From NCBI GenBank assembly GCA_937927195.1, contig CALBCY010000206.1, positions 1 to 33,176 of the forward strand: 33,176 bases of DNA. Direction: 5' to 3'. A program made the translations under genes and the position numbers. The stretch comes from an uncultured Chitinophagales bacterium (GTDB taxonomy: Bacteria; Bacteroidota; Bacteroidia; Chitinophagales; UBA2359). The notes below the pieces were generated by a model. It had not been told where the DNA came from, did no database searches, and was given only the letters and a program-made list of their open reading frames with translations. Position 1 is the first letter of the stretch. The number at the start of each line of letters is the position of its first letter. Shown piece by piece: positions 1 through 9,128 of the stretch.

Positions 1-225
1 CCAAATTTGACCCATTTAGAACTCATTCAATATCAAATACTTTGGTATCTTTGTGATTATTCTTACAGCTAATTTATTTATATTGTAAGAGTCAATTATG
101 CGCCATCAATAATTGGATATTTATTAAAATTTTGAATCTAAGCCAAAGGTCTAGGCTATAAGCTTTATATTTTTATCCTTGATGAGTCTCATATCACTCA
201 ATATTTGATCTTTTAGGATATGGTT

Positions 226-3200
226 ATGAAAAACAATTATCTATTTTTAGTCCTTACTGTTTCTGTTTTTATTTCCTGTTTTTCAGGATTAAATGGACAG
301 AATCTCGTCCCAAATCCAAGCTTTGAAAGCTTTGTGATTTGCCCCTCTTTGCCTGATCAATTGTCTAATACAGATGACTGGTATTCACCTAGCTTGGGAA
401 CACCTGATTACTTTAATGTTTGTGCCAATGGAACAGATGTTGCCGTGCCATCAAATATTTATGGTTCACAAGATGCTGCCACGGGAAGTGGATATGCTGG
501 TATCAAGGTTTACAGTGAAGGGAATGAAAGAGAATACTTAAGCAATGAATTCACTCAGCCGCTTGAACTAGGGGAAACTTATTGTTTTGAAATGAAAGTC
601 AGTTTGGCGGATAATTTCATCTATGGATTTTTCGGAATACAAGACATTGGCCTTTCCTTAAGCACACAAATGGACGATTTTACCACCAATGGAATCATTC
701 CAGCCAATATTCAATATGTCAATATGGATGGGATTATTGGGCAAGAAGAAGACTGGGTTTTATTGAGTGGAACTTTTGTCGCCAACGCAGCCTATAGCAA
801 TTTAACAATTGGAAACTTTTACAGCAATCAAAACACATTGGGTGGCGGGGCCGATCCTGGAACAACGGACACCTTGGATACTTATTATTTTATAGACGAT
901 GTTAGCCTTCGCCAAGTTCCCAGTAATGTTTTGGGGGCAATAGACTCTTTATCTTATTGCACTGGCCAAACGGTTAGTCTTAGTGCCAACAATATTCCCG
1001 ATGCAACTTTTATGTGGTATCCAATGGGGGATCCTGAAACCATATTAAGTACCGATGGCGATTTTGAATTTGAAATTATTGAAACAACAACTTTCATTGT
1101 TGAAGCAACAATTGGTTCTTGTGTAGTAACCGATACAATATACATTGAAGCTACCGAAATTCCGCAGGTCAATTTCACCTACGCCAATGCTTGTGTTGGT
1201 GGAACAGCACAACTAATCGATTTGTCGACCAATGTAATGCCAGGAGCCATATATGAGTGGGATGTTAACAACGATGGAACCATCGATGCTACAACGTCGG
1301 GAGTGGCTGAATATGTGTTTACAGAACCTGGAATATTCTTGGTTTCACTAACGGTCTCTAACAATGATATTTGCTTTTCAGAATTGGTCGATCAGATTTT
1401 AGTAGATCCAATCTGTGATCCATGTTTGGATCCGTTCAATTTTGTTCCCAATCCTAACCTCGAAAGTTTCACAGAATGTCCAACAGATTTGCTTGGCTTA
1501 TCAGGAATCACCGATTGGTTTCAGCCAACCGATGGAACAACCGATTTCTTTCATCCTTGCTTTGAACCGATCAACGAATTCAATTCTTTGGATGTACCAG
1601 ACAATACTTTCGGTTCACAAGAACCACTTTCCGGAAACGGTTATCTTGGTTTCTTTGCTTATCGCAGTTTAGAAGAGTATCGTGAATATGCAAGTATAGG
1701 TTTGGAAGAACCATTGGAACAAGGGAAAGCATATTGTGTAAGTTTCAATGTGAGTTTATCAGATTTTTCTGCTTTTGCAGTGGAAGATTTGGGTGCCTAC
1801 CTTTCTGCTGATTCAATTTCAGGGCAAGGTGAATTACCCTTGAATTTCACTCCACAAATAGTTAACCCAAATGGTGTTATTTCTGATAAAACTGATTGGG
1901 TAAGCATAAGTGATGTTTTCATTGCCGATACAAACGCAAGCTGGATAACCATTGGAAACTTTTCTTCTGATGCCAATTCGAATATTTTTGCTTTACCAGC
2001 GAACCCAACAAACATCGCCTCTTCTTATTATTATTTAGACGATGTTTCTATTACTGAAATGCCTATTCTTGAAATACCAGATACCAGTATTTGTGAGGGA
2101 GAATTTTTAATGTTTGATGCTCCAACAGGTTTTTGTGATTACCAATGGTACTTTGCAGATGATCCTGATAACATTGTAAGTGTCAACGAATCTTTCAACT
2201 GGTTGCCCTCAACTCCTGGCAATTACCAAATTGTTTTGGAAGTAAACAAAGAGGCCTGCTTGATCCAAGAAGTTATCAATGTAAATGTTGTTGCAAAACC
2301 AGAAGCTATTTTTTCTGTTGCATCCTCTTGTTTTCAGGATGTGGTTGCCTTCGTCGATCTTTCGGAGGGAATAGATCCAGGTGCAACTTATGAATGGGAT
2401 TTTGACAATGATGAAATTATAGATGCAACGGATGCTGGAAGTGTAGGACATTATTATCCTGCTGCTGGAATCTATGTTGCTACTTTGACCATTACCAATC
2501 CTGGTGGCTGTTCTAGTTTCTCGGCACAAACTGTATTGGTTGATGCCATCTGCGATCCTTGTGATCCTGCAAATATTATTTTCAATCCAGGTTTCGAATT
2601 TTATGATGGCTGTCCTTCAGATTTAGATCAAATTGAAATGGCCAGCGATTGGTATTCACCAACGGAAAATACAGCAGACTATTACAACGCCTGTTCCGAC
2701 AATGGAGTTACTGGCATTCCAAACAATGCTTATGGAAATTCAGTCTTGCCATTCCAAGGAGATGCTTATGCTGGAATTGTGGCGTATGTCAATGGAAGTG
2801 CCTACAATACTTTCATGGCAACAAGACTTTCTGCTCCTTTAATTGTAGGAGAACAATATTGTGTAGGTTTCAAGGTGCATTTAGCACCTGAAAGTGGATT
2901 TGCCATAGATAATATTGGAATCAACTTTTCAGTAGATGAAGTCGATCCAGACAATGATGATTTGGAACCACAAATCGGAAATCAAAGTTTTGAAATTATT
3001 GAAACAGATGGTTGGCGTGAAATTTCATCCATCTTTGTTGCCGACCAGCCCTATGCATATTTAACACTGGGTAACTTTTATGAAATTAGTGATTTTGAAT
3101 TAAATGCGAATAATATTGGTGCTGGCGATACGGCCTACTATTACATCGACGATGTTGCCATTGCTCCAGTTCAGTTAGAATTGACTGGACCCAATACCAT

Positions 3201-5961
3201 TTGTTTGGGAGACAACATCACTTTGGTGGCAGAAGGAAACCTTTGTACACATGCTTGGATGATTGCAGGCAGCAATGAGGTTTTGGGAAATGAAATGGAG
3301 TTAAATATTACACCAGATTCAACGACTACATTTATGTATGTGGGTGGAAATGATGCTTGTGATTCTATTTCAATGGAATACACCGTTACCGTAATTGATG
3401 TCCCTAATTTAGGCGAAGATTTGGTGTTGTGCAAAGGAGATACTTTGCAGCTTAATGACCAGACCGGAGGTGCGATTTCTTATCAATGGACTCCCGAAGA
3501 AGGTTTGAGTGATCCGAATATTGCCAATCCTTTGGCTTTCCCAGATGTGACAACTACTTATGTCTTAGAAGTTGAATATACTTTTGCAACCAATTGTGGA
3601 ACAAGAGACACCATAACGATAAGCGTTGCCGACCAAATAGCCAACGCAGGTTCTGATGTCAGTATTTGTCAAGGAGAAGAAGCACAATTGCTTGCAACTG
3701 GTGGAGATATTTATCAATGGTCTCCCGCAGGTGGTTTAAGCAGCACCATTGTAGACAATCCAGTTGCCGATCCAAATCAAACGACTCAATATGTTGTAAC
3801 AGTTACGAATTCTGTAACTGGCTGTTCGGATACAGATACTTTAATGGTTTTTGTCAGCCCTTGCGATTTGGGTGGACCACAATGGGTGGATTCCAACGGA
3901 TTGCCTATTTCAGAATACTGTCAGGAAACCTTTTTGAACCAACAGTTAATATTTGATATGCCAGGCATCATTGATCCAGATATACAAGCTGGACTAGATG
4001 ATTTTATTCTGATTACAGATGTTCAAGGTCCATCTAACGGAGAAGTTCAAGTAAGTTTGAATGAAGTGATTTATACACCTGACCTAGGTTATCAGGGACC
4101 AGATGAAGTTATTGTAATAGCTTGTGATACCAGTACGATTGTTCAATGCGATACATTGTTACTTTGTTTGACGGTTCAAGGAGAACCCAATACGGCTCCG
4201 ATAATTCAATCTGACAGTATTTGCCTTCCAACTACCGTGAATACCGATATTGCGTATTGTTTTGAAGTAACAGATGACAGTGATCTCTATGAAGATTTTG
4301 ATATAAGCATATTGGTGGACAGTGTTTTCTTTGGTGATGGTTTGTTTGTCAATGATGATAATTGTTTGGTTTACGTTGGCGATCCGAATTATACTGGTGA
4401 TGTCGATTTTGCTATTATTGAAATCTGTGATACAGAAGGTTTATGTGATACGATATTTATTAACTACTTGGTATTTCCAGAAAACTTCCCACCAGAAGTT
4501 AGCCAGGGTCCAGTTTCGGTTCCTCAAAACGGATCAACCGATTTTTGTTTGACAATTAATGACAACAATGCCTCTGCATCTTTTGGTGAATTCACCACAC
4601 TGAGTGTTTTGGATGGGCCAGATTCGGGAAGTATAGAATTGTTGACGGATACTTGTTTAATGTATACGGCCAATCTTGGTGCCATAGGAACAGACGAGGT
4701 GACTTTGGTGGTTTGTGATGACGGTAAGGATATAACGACAAATTATGATGGGCCATGCGATATCGAAGATGTTCAGGTGGATAATCCACTTTGTGATACA
4801 ATCACTGTTCAGATCAATATTATCGATGGCTTAAATGTCATAGATGATTATACGATAATTGAAGATGGAGCTGCTTGTGCATTTAATTTGTTTGCAAACG
4901 ATACGCCAGGACAAATGGATTCAGCTTATGTTGTAAGTGGACCATTTTTTGGAACCATCAACACTGGAAATATTGAAAATGGAATCATCTCTTATCAAGC
5001 AACAATAGGATTTACAGGGATTGACAGTTTGGTTTATGCAGCTTGTGTAGACGGTATAGGATGTGAAACTGCTGTTTGGACGATCGAGATAGTAGATCAA
5101 TTACAAGCCAACAATGATTCAGTGACCATCTATAATCTCGGAGCGGATACAATCTTTATTTTAAACAATGATGAATTCCCAAGCCAAGGGAATGTTAATG
5201 TTCAGCTAATTGATCCAGTCAATAATGGGTTTATAGAATTGCTCGAAGACGGATCTATTGTTTACACCCCTTTCGATAATTATTTTGGTCCTGATGAATT
5301 TACTTACAGCATATTCAATCCTGATAATACTTGTGGAAACGTGAATGGTTCTGCTGCGACCGTTTTTATTACAGTTGAAGAAGCACTTCCTCCCATTGCC
5401 AACAATGATATTTACAATGCTGGGCCATTGGATCCTGTTATTTTCGATGTAACAGAAAACGACATCAATCCTTTGGAAGGTGAATTGGATATCTATGAAT
5501 ACACAAATCCTGAAAACGGAACCATTTTTATAGAAGATGGAATGATCGTTTACCAAGCCAATACAGGATATTTAGGAGTCGATATGTTTGAATACATTAT
5601 TTGCAACGCTGCAGGTTTATGTGACACTGCCTTGGTCTCGATCCGTATTACGGTCGATTGTGAGCTTGAAATCATGGGCGGTATTTCACCTAACAATGAC
5701 AATTCTAATGATGTCTTTAGAATCATTCCATTGGCCGAGTGCCGAGATTTTGCGCAAAATGAAATAACCATATTTAATCGCTGGGGGTCTGTTGTCTACA
5801 ATCAATTCGAATACGGAAATGATGGAACTTGGTGGGATGGGACATGGCAAAACAACGGCGAGCAACTTCCAGTAGGAACTTATTTTTATGTAATAGAAAT
5901 AACCAATCCAGAAACGAGTGCTGTAGATGTTATCAAAGGATCTGTGGAGGTCTTTAGATAA
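226..5961 (+). CDS. Giant secreted PKD/Ig/cadherin-like surface protein with type B type IX secretion C-terminus
   Basis: About 1,911 residues with an N-terminal signal peptide (hydrophobic stretch ending near NGQ). An in-frame ATG lies at 220, but the AGGA at 215-218 sits 7 bases before the ATG at 226, so I prefer 226. Three homologous modules begin near residues 27, 406 and 785 (numbered from 220). Each opens with a FxPNPxxExFxxCP-like motif and continues with TDWYSPTxGTxDYFNxC and a jelly-roll-like section ending in YYYIDDV. Modules 1 and 2 are followed by PKD domains (near 316-390 and 695-770). Ig-like domains follow near 1060-1220, then several cadherin/VCBS-like repeats. The last ~90 residues (GGISPNNDNSNDVF, then IFNRWGSVVY, then WDGTW) match the CHU_C gliding-motility C-terminal domain, a type B sorting signal for type IX secretion. 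Inferred role is a cell-surface adhesin or matrix protein. No catalytic domain was seen. A TANNTTTG-like box at 46-53 is a possible but weak promoter. Confidence 0.9.
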   Translation: MKNNYLFLVLTVSVFISCFSGLNGQNLVPNPSFESFVICPSLPDQLSNTDDWYSPSLGTPDYFNVCANGTDVAVPSNIYGSQDAATGSGYAGIKVYSEGNEREYLSNEFTQPLELGETYCFEMKVSLADNFIYGFFGIQDIGLSLSTQMDDFTTNGIIPANIQYVNMDGIIGQEEDWVLLSGTFVANAAYSNLTIGNFYSNQNTLGGGADPGTTDTLDTYYFIDDVSLRQVPSNVLGAIDSLSYCTGQTVSLSANNIPDATFMWYPMGDPETILSTDGDFEFEIIETTTFIVEATIGSCVVTDTIYIEATEIPQVNFTYANACVGGTAQLIDLSTNVMPGAIYEWDVNNDGTIDATTSGVAEYVFTEPGIFLVSLTVSNNDICFSELVDQILVDPICDPCLDPFNFVPNPNLESFTECPTDLLGLSGITDWFQPTDGTTDFFHPCFEPINEFNSLDVPDNTFGSQEPLSGNGYLGFFAYRSLEEYREYASIGLEEPLEQGKAYCVSFNVSLSDFSAFAVEDLGAYLSADSISGQGELPLNFTPQIVNPNGVISDKTDWVSISDVFIADTNASWITIGNFSSDANSNIFALPANPTNIASSYYYLDDVSITEMPILEIPDTSICEGEFLMFDAPTGFCDYQWYFADDPDNIVSVNESFNWLPSTPGNYQIVLEVNKEACLIQEVINVNVVAKPEAIFSVASSCFQDVVAFVDLSEGIDPGATYEWDFDNDEIIDATDAGSVGHYYPAAGIYVATLTITNPGGCSSFSAQTVLVDAICDPCDPANIIFNPGFEFYDGCPSDLDQIEMASDWYSPTENTADYYNACSDNGVTGIPNNAYGNSVLPFQGDAYAGIVAYVNGSAYNTFMATRLSAPLIVGEQYCVGFKVHLAPESGFAIDNIGINFSVDEVDPDNDDLEPQIGNQSFEIIETDGWREISSIFVADQPYAYLTLGNFYEISDFELNANNIGAGDTAYYYIDDVAIAPVQLELTGPNTICLGDNITLVAEGNLCTHAWMIAGSNEVLGNEMELNITPDSTTTFMYVGGNDACDSISMEYTVTVIDVPNLGEDLVLCKGDTLQLNDQTGGAISYQWTPEEGLSDPNIANPLAFPDVTTTYVLEVEYTFATNCGTRDTITISVADQIANAGSDVSICQGEEAQLLATGGDIYQWSPAGGLSSTIVDNPVADPNQTTQYVVTVTNSVTGCSDTDTLMVFVSPCDLGGPQWVDSNGLPISEYCQETFLNQQLIFDMPGIIDPDIQAGLDDFILITDVQGPSNGEVQVSLNEVIYTPDLGYQGPDEVIVIACDTSTIVQCDTLLLCLTVQGEPNTAPIIQSDSICLPTTVNTDIAYCFEVTDDSDLYEDFDISILVDSVFFGDGLFVNDDNCLVYVGDPNYTGDVDFAIIEICDTEGLCDTIFINYLVFPENFPPEVSQGPVSVPQNGSTDFCLTINDNNASASFGEFTTLSVLDGPDSGSIELLTDTCLMYTANLGAIGTDEVTLVVCDDGKDITTNYDGPCDIEDVQVDNPLCDTITVQINIIDGLNVIDDYTIIEDGAACAFNLFANDTPGQMDSAYVVSGPFFGTINTGNIENGIISYQATIGFTGIDSLVYAACVDGIGCETAVWTIEIVDQLQANNDSVTIYNLGADTIFILNNDEFPSQGNVNVQLIDPVNNGFIELLEDGSIVYTPFDNYFGPDEFTYSIFNPDNTCGNVNGSAATVFITVEEALPPIANNDIYNAGPLDPVIFDVTENDINPLEGELDIYEYTNPENGTIFIEDGMIVYQANTGYLGVDMFEYIICNAAGLCDTALVSIRITVDCELEIMGGISPNNDNSNDVFRIIPLAECRDFAQNEITIFNRWGSVVYNQFEYGNDGTWWDGTWQNNGEQLPVGTYFYVIEITNPETSAVDVIKGSVEVFR

Positions 5962-6020
5962 GGAGAGGACGGCCTTTGCGGCCTTTTGGTCGAACATTGG
6001 GACGGCTTTCGTTTTTGGAT

Positions 6021-6059
6021 TCGAATCGACGAATTGTCGAATTGTCGAACTGGCTCGAC
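6021..6059. repeat. Degenerate TCGAATTG/TCGAAC short tandem repeat
   Basis: Just downstream of the giant gene the motif TCGAAT/TCGAAC/TCGAC recurs five times in about 40 bases. A short hairpin-like GGCC-TTTGC-GGCC-TTTT element at about 5970-5985 precedes it and may be a weak terminator for the giant gene. No coding function is visible. Confidence 0.5.
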
Positions 6060-6085
6060 TTTGCCATTGCTTTTGGTCCCGAATC

Positions 6086-6139
6086 GTCGGACCGAGCTGC
6101 ATTGGCTTGACAGCCAATTTTGATTGTTGGATTTTTTAA
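6086..6139 (+). repeat. Intergenic hairpin repeat, copy 1
   Basis: This is a ~54-bp unit beginning GTCGGACCGAGCTGC. It contains a perfect 7-bp stem ATTGGCT/AGCCAAT with loop TGAC (6101-6118) and ends in a T-rich tract. GGTCC at 6075-6079 can also pair with GGACC inside it. Copy 2 lies at 6219-6273. The stem plus T-rich tail could act as a weak terminator. Confidence 0.7.
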
Positions 6140-6154
6140 GTTCCACTGAAAATT

Positions 6155-6177
6155 CTTTGTGCCTTTGCGCCTTTGTG
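6155..6177. repeat. CTTTGTGCCTTTGCGCCTTTGTG short tandem repeat
   Basis: The motif CTTTGYGC is repeated with period 8-9 between the two copies of the hairpin repeat. It reads as non-coding low-complexity DNA of the kind found in several other gaps of this window. Confidence 0.5.
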
Positions 6178-6218
6178 TTTAATTTACAAACCATTCTTTT
6201 CGCTGTTGCTACCAAATT

Positions 6219-6273
6219 GTCGGACCAAGCTGCATTGGCTTGACAGCCAATTTTGCTTGTTTAATTTTTTTAA
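6219..6273 (+). repeat. Intergenic hairpin repeat, copy 2
   Basis: This is the second copy of the ~54-bp unit at 6086-6139, nearly identical over its first 37 bases and diverging at the T-rich end. The 7-bp stem ATTGGCT/AGCCAAT lies at 6234-6240/6245-6251. It ends about 50 bases before the AraC gene. Confidence 0.7.
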
Positions 6274-6284
6274 TAATAATATTT

Positions 6285-6292
6285 TATATTTG
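6285..6292 (+). promoter_or_regulatory. Candidate -7 promoter box (TATATTTG)
   Basis: TATATTTG matches the Bacteroidota -7 consensus TAnnTTTG and lies 31 bases before the AraC start. The nearest upstream TTG (6257-6259) is somewhat further away than the usual -33 spacing, so only the -7 element is convincing. Confidence 0.4.
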
Positions 6293-6323
6293 AATAAATT
6301 CGACCCAATTTCTCAAAGTTTAG

Positions 6324-7199
6324 ATGAAAGAAAAATTCAAACAAGTAAACTATGACAATCAAGACAATCCCAAATCTTACTTTGAAATTGTCAAAATAGA
6401 GGAGCTGTTAAAAAGAAAGTTAGATCATAATATTGGTAAGAACCACATTGTAAAATTCTACATTATCTTTTTCGTCTATGAAGGACAAGGATATCACACA
6501 ATTGATTTCACTGATTACAATTATACAAAAGGTACCGTTCTATTGGTCAGGAAAGACCAAATTCATAAGTTTTTCAGAAGCCCAAATGTAAAAGGTTATT
6601 TATTGATTTTTACTGAGGAATTTATGCTCAGTCATTTGAATAGATTGGAAGCCTTAAAATCGATGCAACTGTTCAATGACTTATTGAGTTTTCCAAAATT
6701 AAAGTTGCAAATAGGAGACAATGAGTTTTCTGATTTTGCCACTTTGGTAAGACAGTTAGAACGGGAATATAAATTTAGAGACGATTATTCCATTGGAATT
6801 ACTAGAAGCGTTTTGCACATAATAATTACGAAACTATTCCGCATTAAATCTGAGAATGGGCAATTCTTGGAAAAGAAAAAATATTTATCCCAATTTTTAG
6901 AATTTCAAAACCTTGTGGAGGAAAACTGTTTTAAAAGTAAAAAAGTCCAGTTTTATGCACAAAAGTTAAGTGTTTCCACCAAAACAGTAAATAATATAGT
7001 GAATAGCGTTGTCAATAAATCCGCAAAAGTATTTATTGATGAAATAACAATCCTTCAAATAAAGAGATTATTGATCAGCACTGACCATTCCATAAAAGAA
7101 ATTGCCTATACTGTAGGATTTGACGATCCGACCAATTTTTTTAAATATTTTAAGAAATTCACAGGCAGCTCACCAGAAATATTTCGAAAGGCGCATTAA
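6324..7199 (+). CDS. AraC family transcriptional regulator
   Basis: A 291-residue protein. Residues ~1-180 form an AraC-type cupin sensor domain (the YTKGTVLLVRKDQIHKF stretch is typical of the AraC_binding fold). Residues ~190-290 carry two helix-turn-helix motifs, the second being IKEIAYTVGFDDPTNFFKYFKKFTG, the classic AraC signature, ending SSPEIFRKAH. It is expected to bind DNA in the cytoplasm and respond to an unknown small ligand. It stands alone on the plus strand, upstream of the tandem SnoaL-like gene with a 209-base gap, and may regulate that gene. The target is inferred from position only. The start follows a good -7 box. Confidence 0.93.
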   Translation: MKEKFKQVNYDNQDNPKSYFEIVKIEELLKRKLDHNIGKNHIVKFYIIFFVYEGQGYHTIDFTDYNYTKGTVLLVRKDQIHKFFRSPNVKGYLLIFTEEFMLSHLNRLEALKSMQLFNDLLSFPKLKLQIGDNEFSDFATLVRQLEREYKFRDDYSIGITRSVLHIIITKLFRIKSENGQFLEKKKYLSQFLEFQNLVEENCFKSKKVQFYAQKLSVSTKTVNNIVNSVVNKSAKVFIDEITILQIKRLLISTDHSIKEIAYTVGFDDPTNFFKYFKKFTGSSPEIFRKAH

Positions 7200-7263
7200 T
7201 CATTGTTCCCATTTTGACAGTTCTTTAGCAGATTTTCACCACTTAGATTGTCTTCTTCATACC

Positions 7264-7271
7264 TAACTTTG
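7264..7271 (+). promoter_or_regulatory. Candidate -7 promoter box (TAACTTTG)
   Basis: TAACTTTG matches TAnnTTTG in the gap between the AraC gene and the SnoaL-like gene. It would give a leader of about 130 bases. No well-spaced -33 box is obvious, so the call is tentative. Confidence 0.3.
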
Positions 7272-7408
7272 TGTTTATTATTTCACCTTAATAAACGAAA
7301 GTAAATGGAGATTTCAGCCAAGCTACATTCGTCGTCATGACTTTATTGTTTAGACAATAATGCACAGCTGATAGATCCAATTCTAAAACTTCTAAAAATT
7401 AAACGAAA

Positions 7409-8176
7409 ATGGAATTAACCCAAAAAGAAAAAGTAGTCGCATTATTGAATAGTTTTAATACTGGTGACCAAACGCCAATTTCTTACATCAACCCTGAAAA
7501 GTACATTCAACACAATTTGAGTGTTGGAGATGGTTTGGCTGGTTTTGGTGAAGTCATGCATCATGCACCTCCAGGAGGATTTAAAGCAAAAGTCGTAAGA
7601 GCTTTTGAGGATGGTGATTTTGTCTTTACACATACTGAATATGATTTTTTCGGTCCCAAAATTGGCTTCGATGTATTCCGATTTGAAAATGGTCTTATTG
7701 TAGAACACTGGGATAATTTGTTAGAGATTCAACCTGCAAACCCTAGTGGAAGAACCCAAACAGATGGTACTACGGACATCACCGATAAAGATAAAACGGA
7801 GGCGAACAAAGCTACCATTAAAGGATTTATTGAAGATGTTCTTCTGAACCATCAAAACGATAAATTGACTACTTATATCAATCCAACTAAATACATTCAA
7901 CACAACCCTGCTGTAGCAGATGGTTTGGATGGTTTTGGTGCCGCAATGAAATATTTTGCTGAAAATGGATTGGTAATGGAATACACCAAAATGCATAAAG
8001 TTTTAGGGGAAGGGAATTTCGTATTGTCAATGAGTGAAGGAAAATTTGGCAAAGGCGAGCACACTGCTTTTTATGATCTGTTCAGATTAGAAAATGGGCA
8101 GATTGTAGAACATTGGGATGTAATTGCTCCCATTTCAGCTGAATCTGAATGGAAAAACACCAACGGAAAATTCTAG
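7409..8176 (+). CDS. Tandem NTF2/SnoaL-like protein
   Basis: A 255-residue protein without a signal peptide. It is two copies of one SnoaL-like (NTF2-fold) domain: residues ~5-110 and ~130-245. The halves share PxKYIQHNxxVxDGLxGFG near their starts and FRxENGxIVEHWD near their ends, so the gene arose by internal duplication. A linker (~111-130) rich in T, D and K joins them. Single-domain members are common small cytosolic proteins, some acting as cyclases or isomerases on small polar substrates. No specific reaction can be assigned here. Upstream is an AraC regulator and downstream a decayed micro-gene and a strong terminator. Confidence 0.85.
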   Translation: MELTQKEKVVALLNSFNTGDQTPISYINPEKYIQHNLSVGDGLAGFGEVMHHAPPGGFKAKVVRAFEDGDFVFTHTEYDFFGPKIGFDVFRFENGLIVEHWDNLLEIQPANPSGRTQTDGTTDITDKDKTEANKATIKGFIEDVLLNHQNDKLTTYINPTKYIQHNPAVADGLDGFGAAMKYFAENGLVMEYTKMHKVLGEGNFVLSMSEGKFGKGEHTAFYDLFRLENGQIVEHWDVIAPISAESEWKNTNGKF

Positions 8177-8208
8177 TTCAATTTGTTAAATCTAATATTT
8201 AACCTAAT

Positions 8209-8326
8209 ATGAAATTATACAAAGTAATATTCTTTGTGCTGATCGGTGTTTTTCTCTAGAGATCCAGGAGTTGATTGGTTTTAGTAAAATGGAGATCTAA
8301 CTACAAAAGAGTTGAAAGATGCTTGA
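8209..8326 (+). pseudogene. Possible remnant of a small secreted protein or lipoprotein
   Basis: An ATG at 8209 opens a 16-codon signal-peptide-like stretch (MKLYKVIFFVLIGVFL) ended by TAG at 8257. Shifting one frame continues as SRDPGVDWF, two stops, then NGDLTTKELKDA and a stop at 8324-8326, which resembles an EF-hand loop and helix. The terminator follows at once. I read this as a frameshifted micro-gene, but it is too short to be sure and could be chance. Confidence 0.3.
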
Positions 8327-8361
8327 GGGGGTAATGTTTTTTTATTACGCCCTCTTTTTTT
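8325..8361 (+). terminator. Intrinsic terminator
   Basis: An 11-bp stem GAGGGGGTAAT/ATTACGCCCTC (8325-8335 and 8344-8354, one G-G mismatch) with an 8-base loop is followed by seven T. It closes the SnoaL-like gene and remnant unit. Confidence 0.8.
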
Positions 8362-8455
8362 ACTCAAAAACAGTGAAAGTAATGACTCGTTTCAGTTGCA
8401 ATCAATAGGAGGATAGACCAATCAAAAATGGAACCTTCTAAAACAATAAAAAAGC

Positions 8456-9094
8456 ATGCATAAAATTAAGGACAAGCAAATATTAGAAACCCTAAACGGA
8501 TTACATAAAAAAGCATCTTCGCAAATGTTTACAGTAATCAAGGGGGCGAGTAAAGCCATCTTTAGAAAATTGGAACCATCAGATATGAAAGATGCATTTA
8601 TATCTATAAGCAAAGATCAAGGAGAATTTATTTATGATCTATTGGTACAAAAACAGGCCAAGAATATTGTTGAGTTTGGGACTTCTTTTGGTATTTCTAC
8701 AATTTACTTGGCTGCTGCTGCCAAAGAGACAAATGGGCAAGTAATCAGTTCAGAATTATTGGCCAATAAGTGCAGAATAGCTCAAGAAAACTTTGACAAT
8801 GCTGGATTAGATAAGTGGATAGATTTGAGAGAAGGCGATGCATTGGAAACTTTAAAAGAGGTGCCTGATGGGATTGATTTTCTCTTACTCGATGGTTGGA
8901 ATGAACTGTATTTACCAATCGTCAAAATGCTCGAACCCAAACTTAAAAAAGGAACTTTGATCTATACCGATAATGTTGGCTTTCGAAGCACCAAACCGTT
9001 TTTAAAATTCTTGAAATCGAATCCTGAAAAATTTCATGATAAAAAAGTTTACAATGCAAAAGGAGGAGCTTCATTGATAGAAGTTATTGGTTAA
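8456..9094 (+). CDS. Class I SAM-dependent methyltransferase, O-methyltransferase-like
   Basis: A 212-residue cytosolic protein with a Rossmann methyltransferase core. The SAM-binding motif I is NIVEFGTSFGISTIYLAAA (residues ~75-93), followed by an acidic end of strand 2 (VISSELLANKCRIAQENF). Motif IV-like DFLLLDGW (~142-149) and a YTDNV strand (~164-168) follow. The layout fits the O-methyltransferase family 3 or Methyltransf_24 group, which often methylate catechols, CoA esters or small phenols. The substrate is unknown. The gene is preceded by an intrinsic terminator, so it probably has its own promoter, and it is followed by a decayed lipoprotein gene 34 bases on. Confidence 0.85.
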   Translation: MHKIKDKQILETLNGLHKKASSQMFTVIKGASKAIFRKLEPSDMKDAFISISKDQGEFIYDLLVQKQAKNIVEFGTSFGISTIYLAAAAKETNGQVISSELLANKCRIAQENFDNAGLDKWIDLREGDALETLKEVPDGIDFLLLDGWNELYLPIVKMLEPKLKKGTLIYTDNVGFRSTKPFLKFLKSNPEKFHDKKVYNAKGGASLIEVIG

Positions 9095-9128
9095 AAATAA
9101 ACTCATCATCATTTTAAAAATTAAAAAT

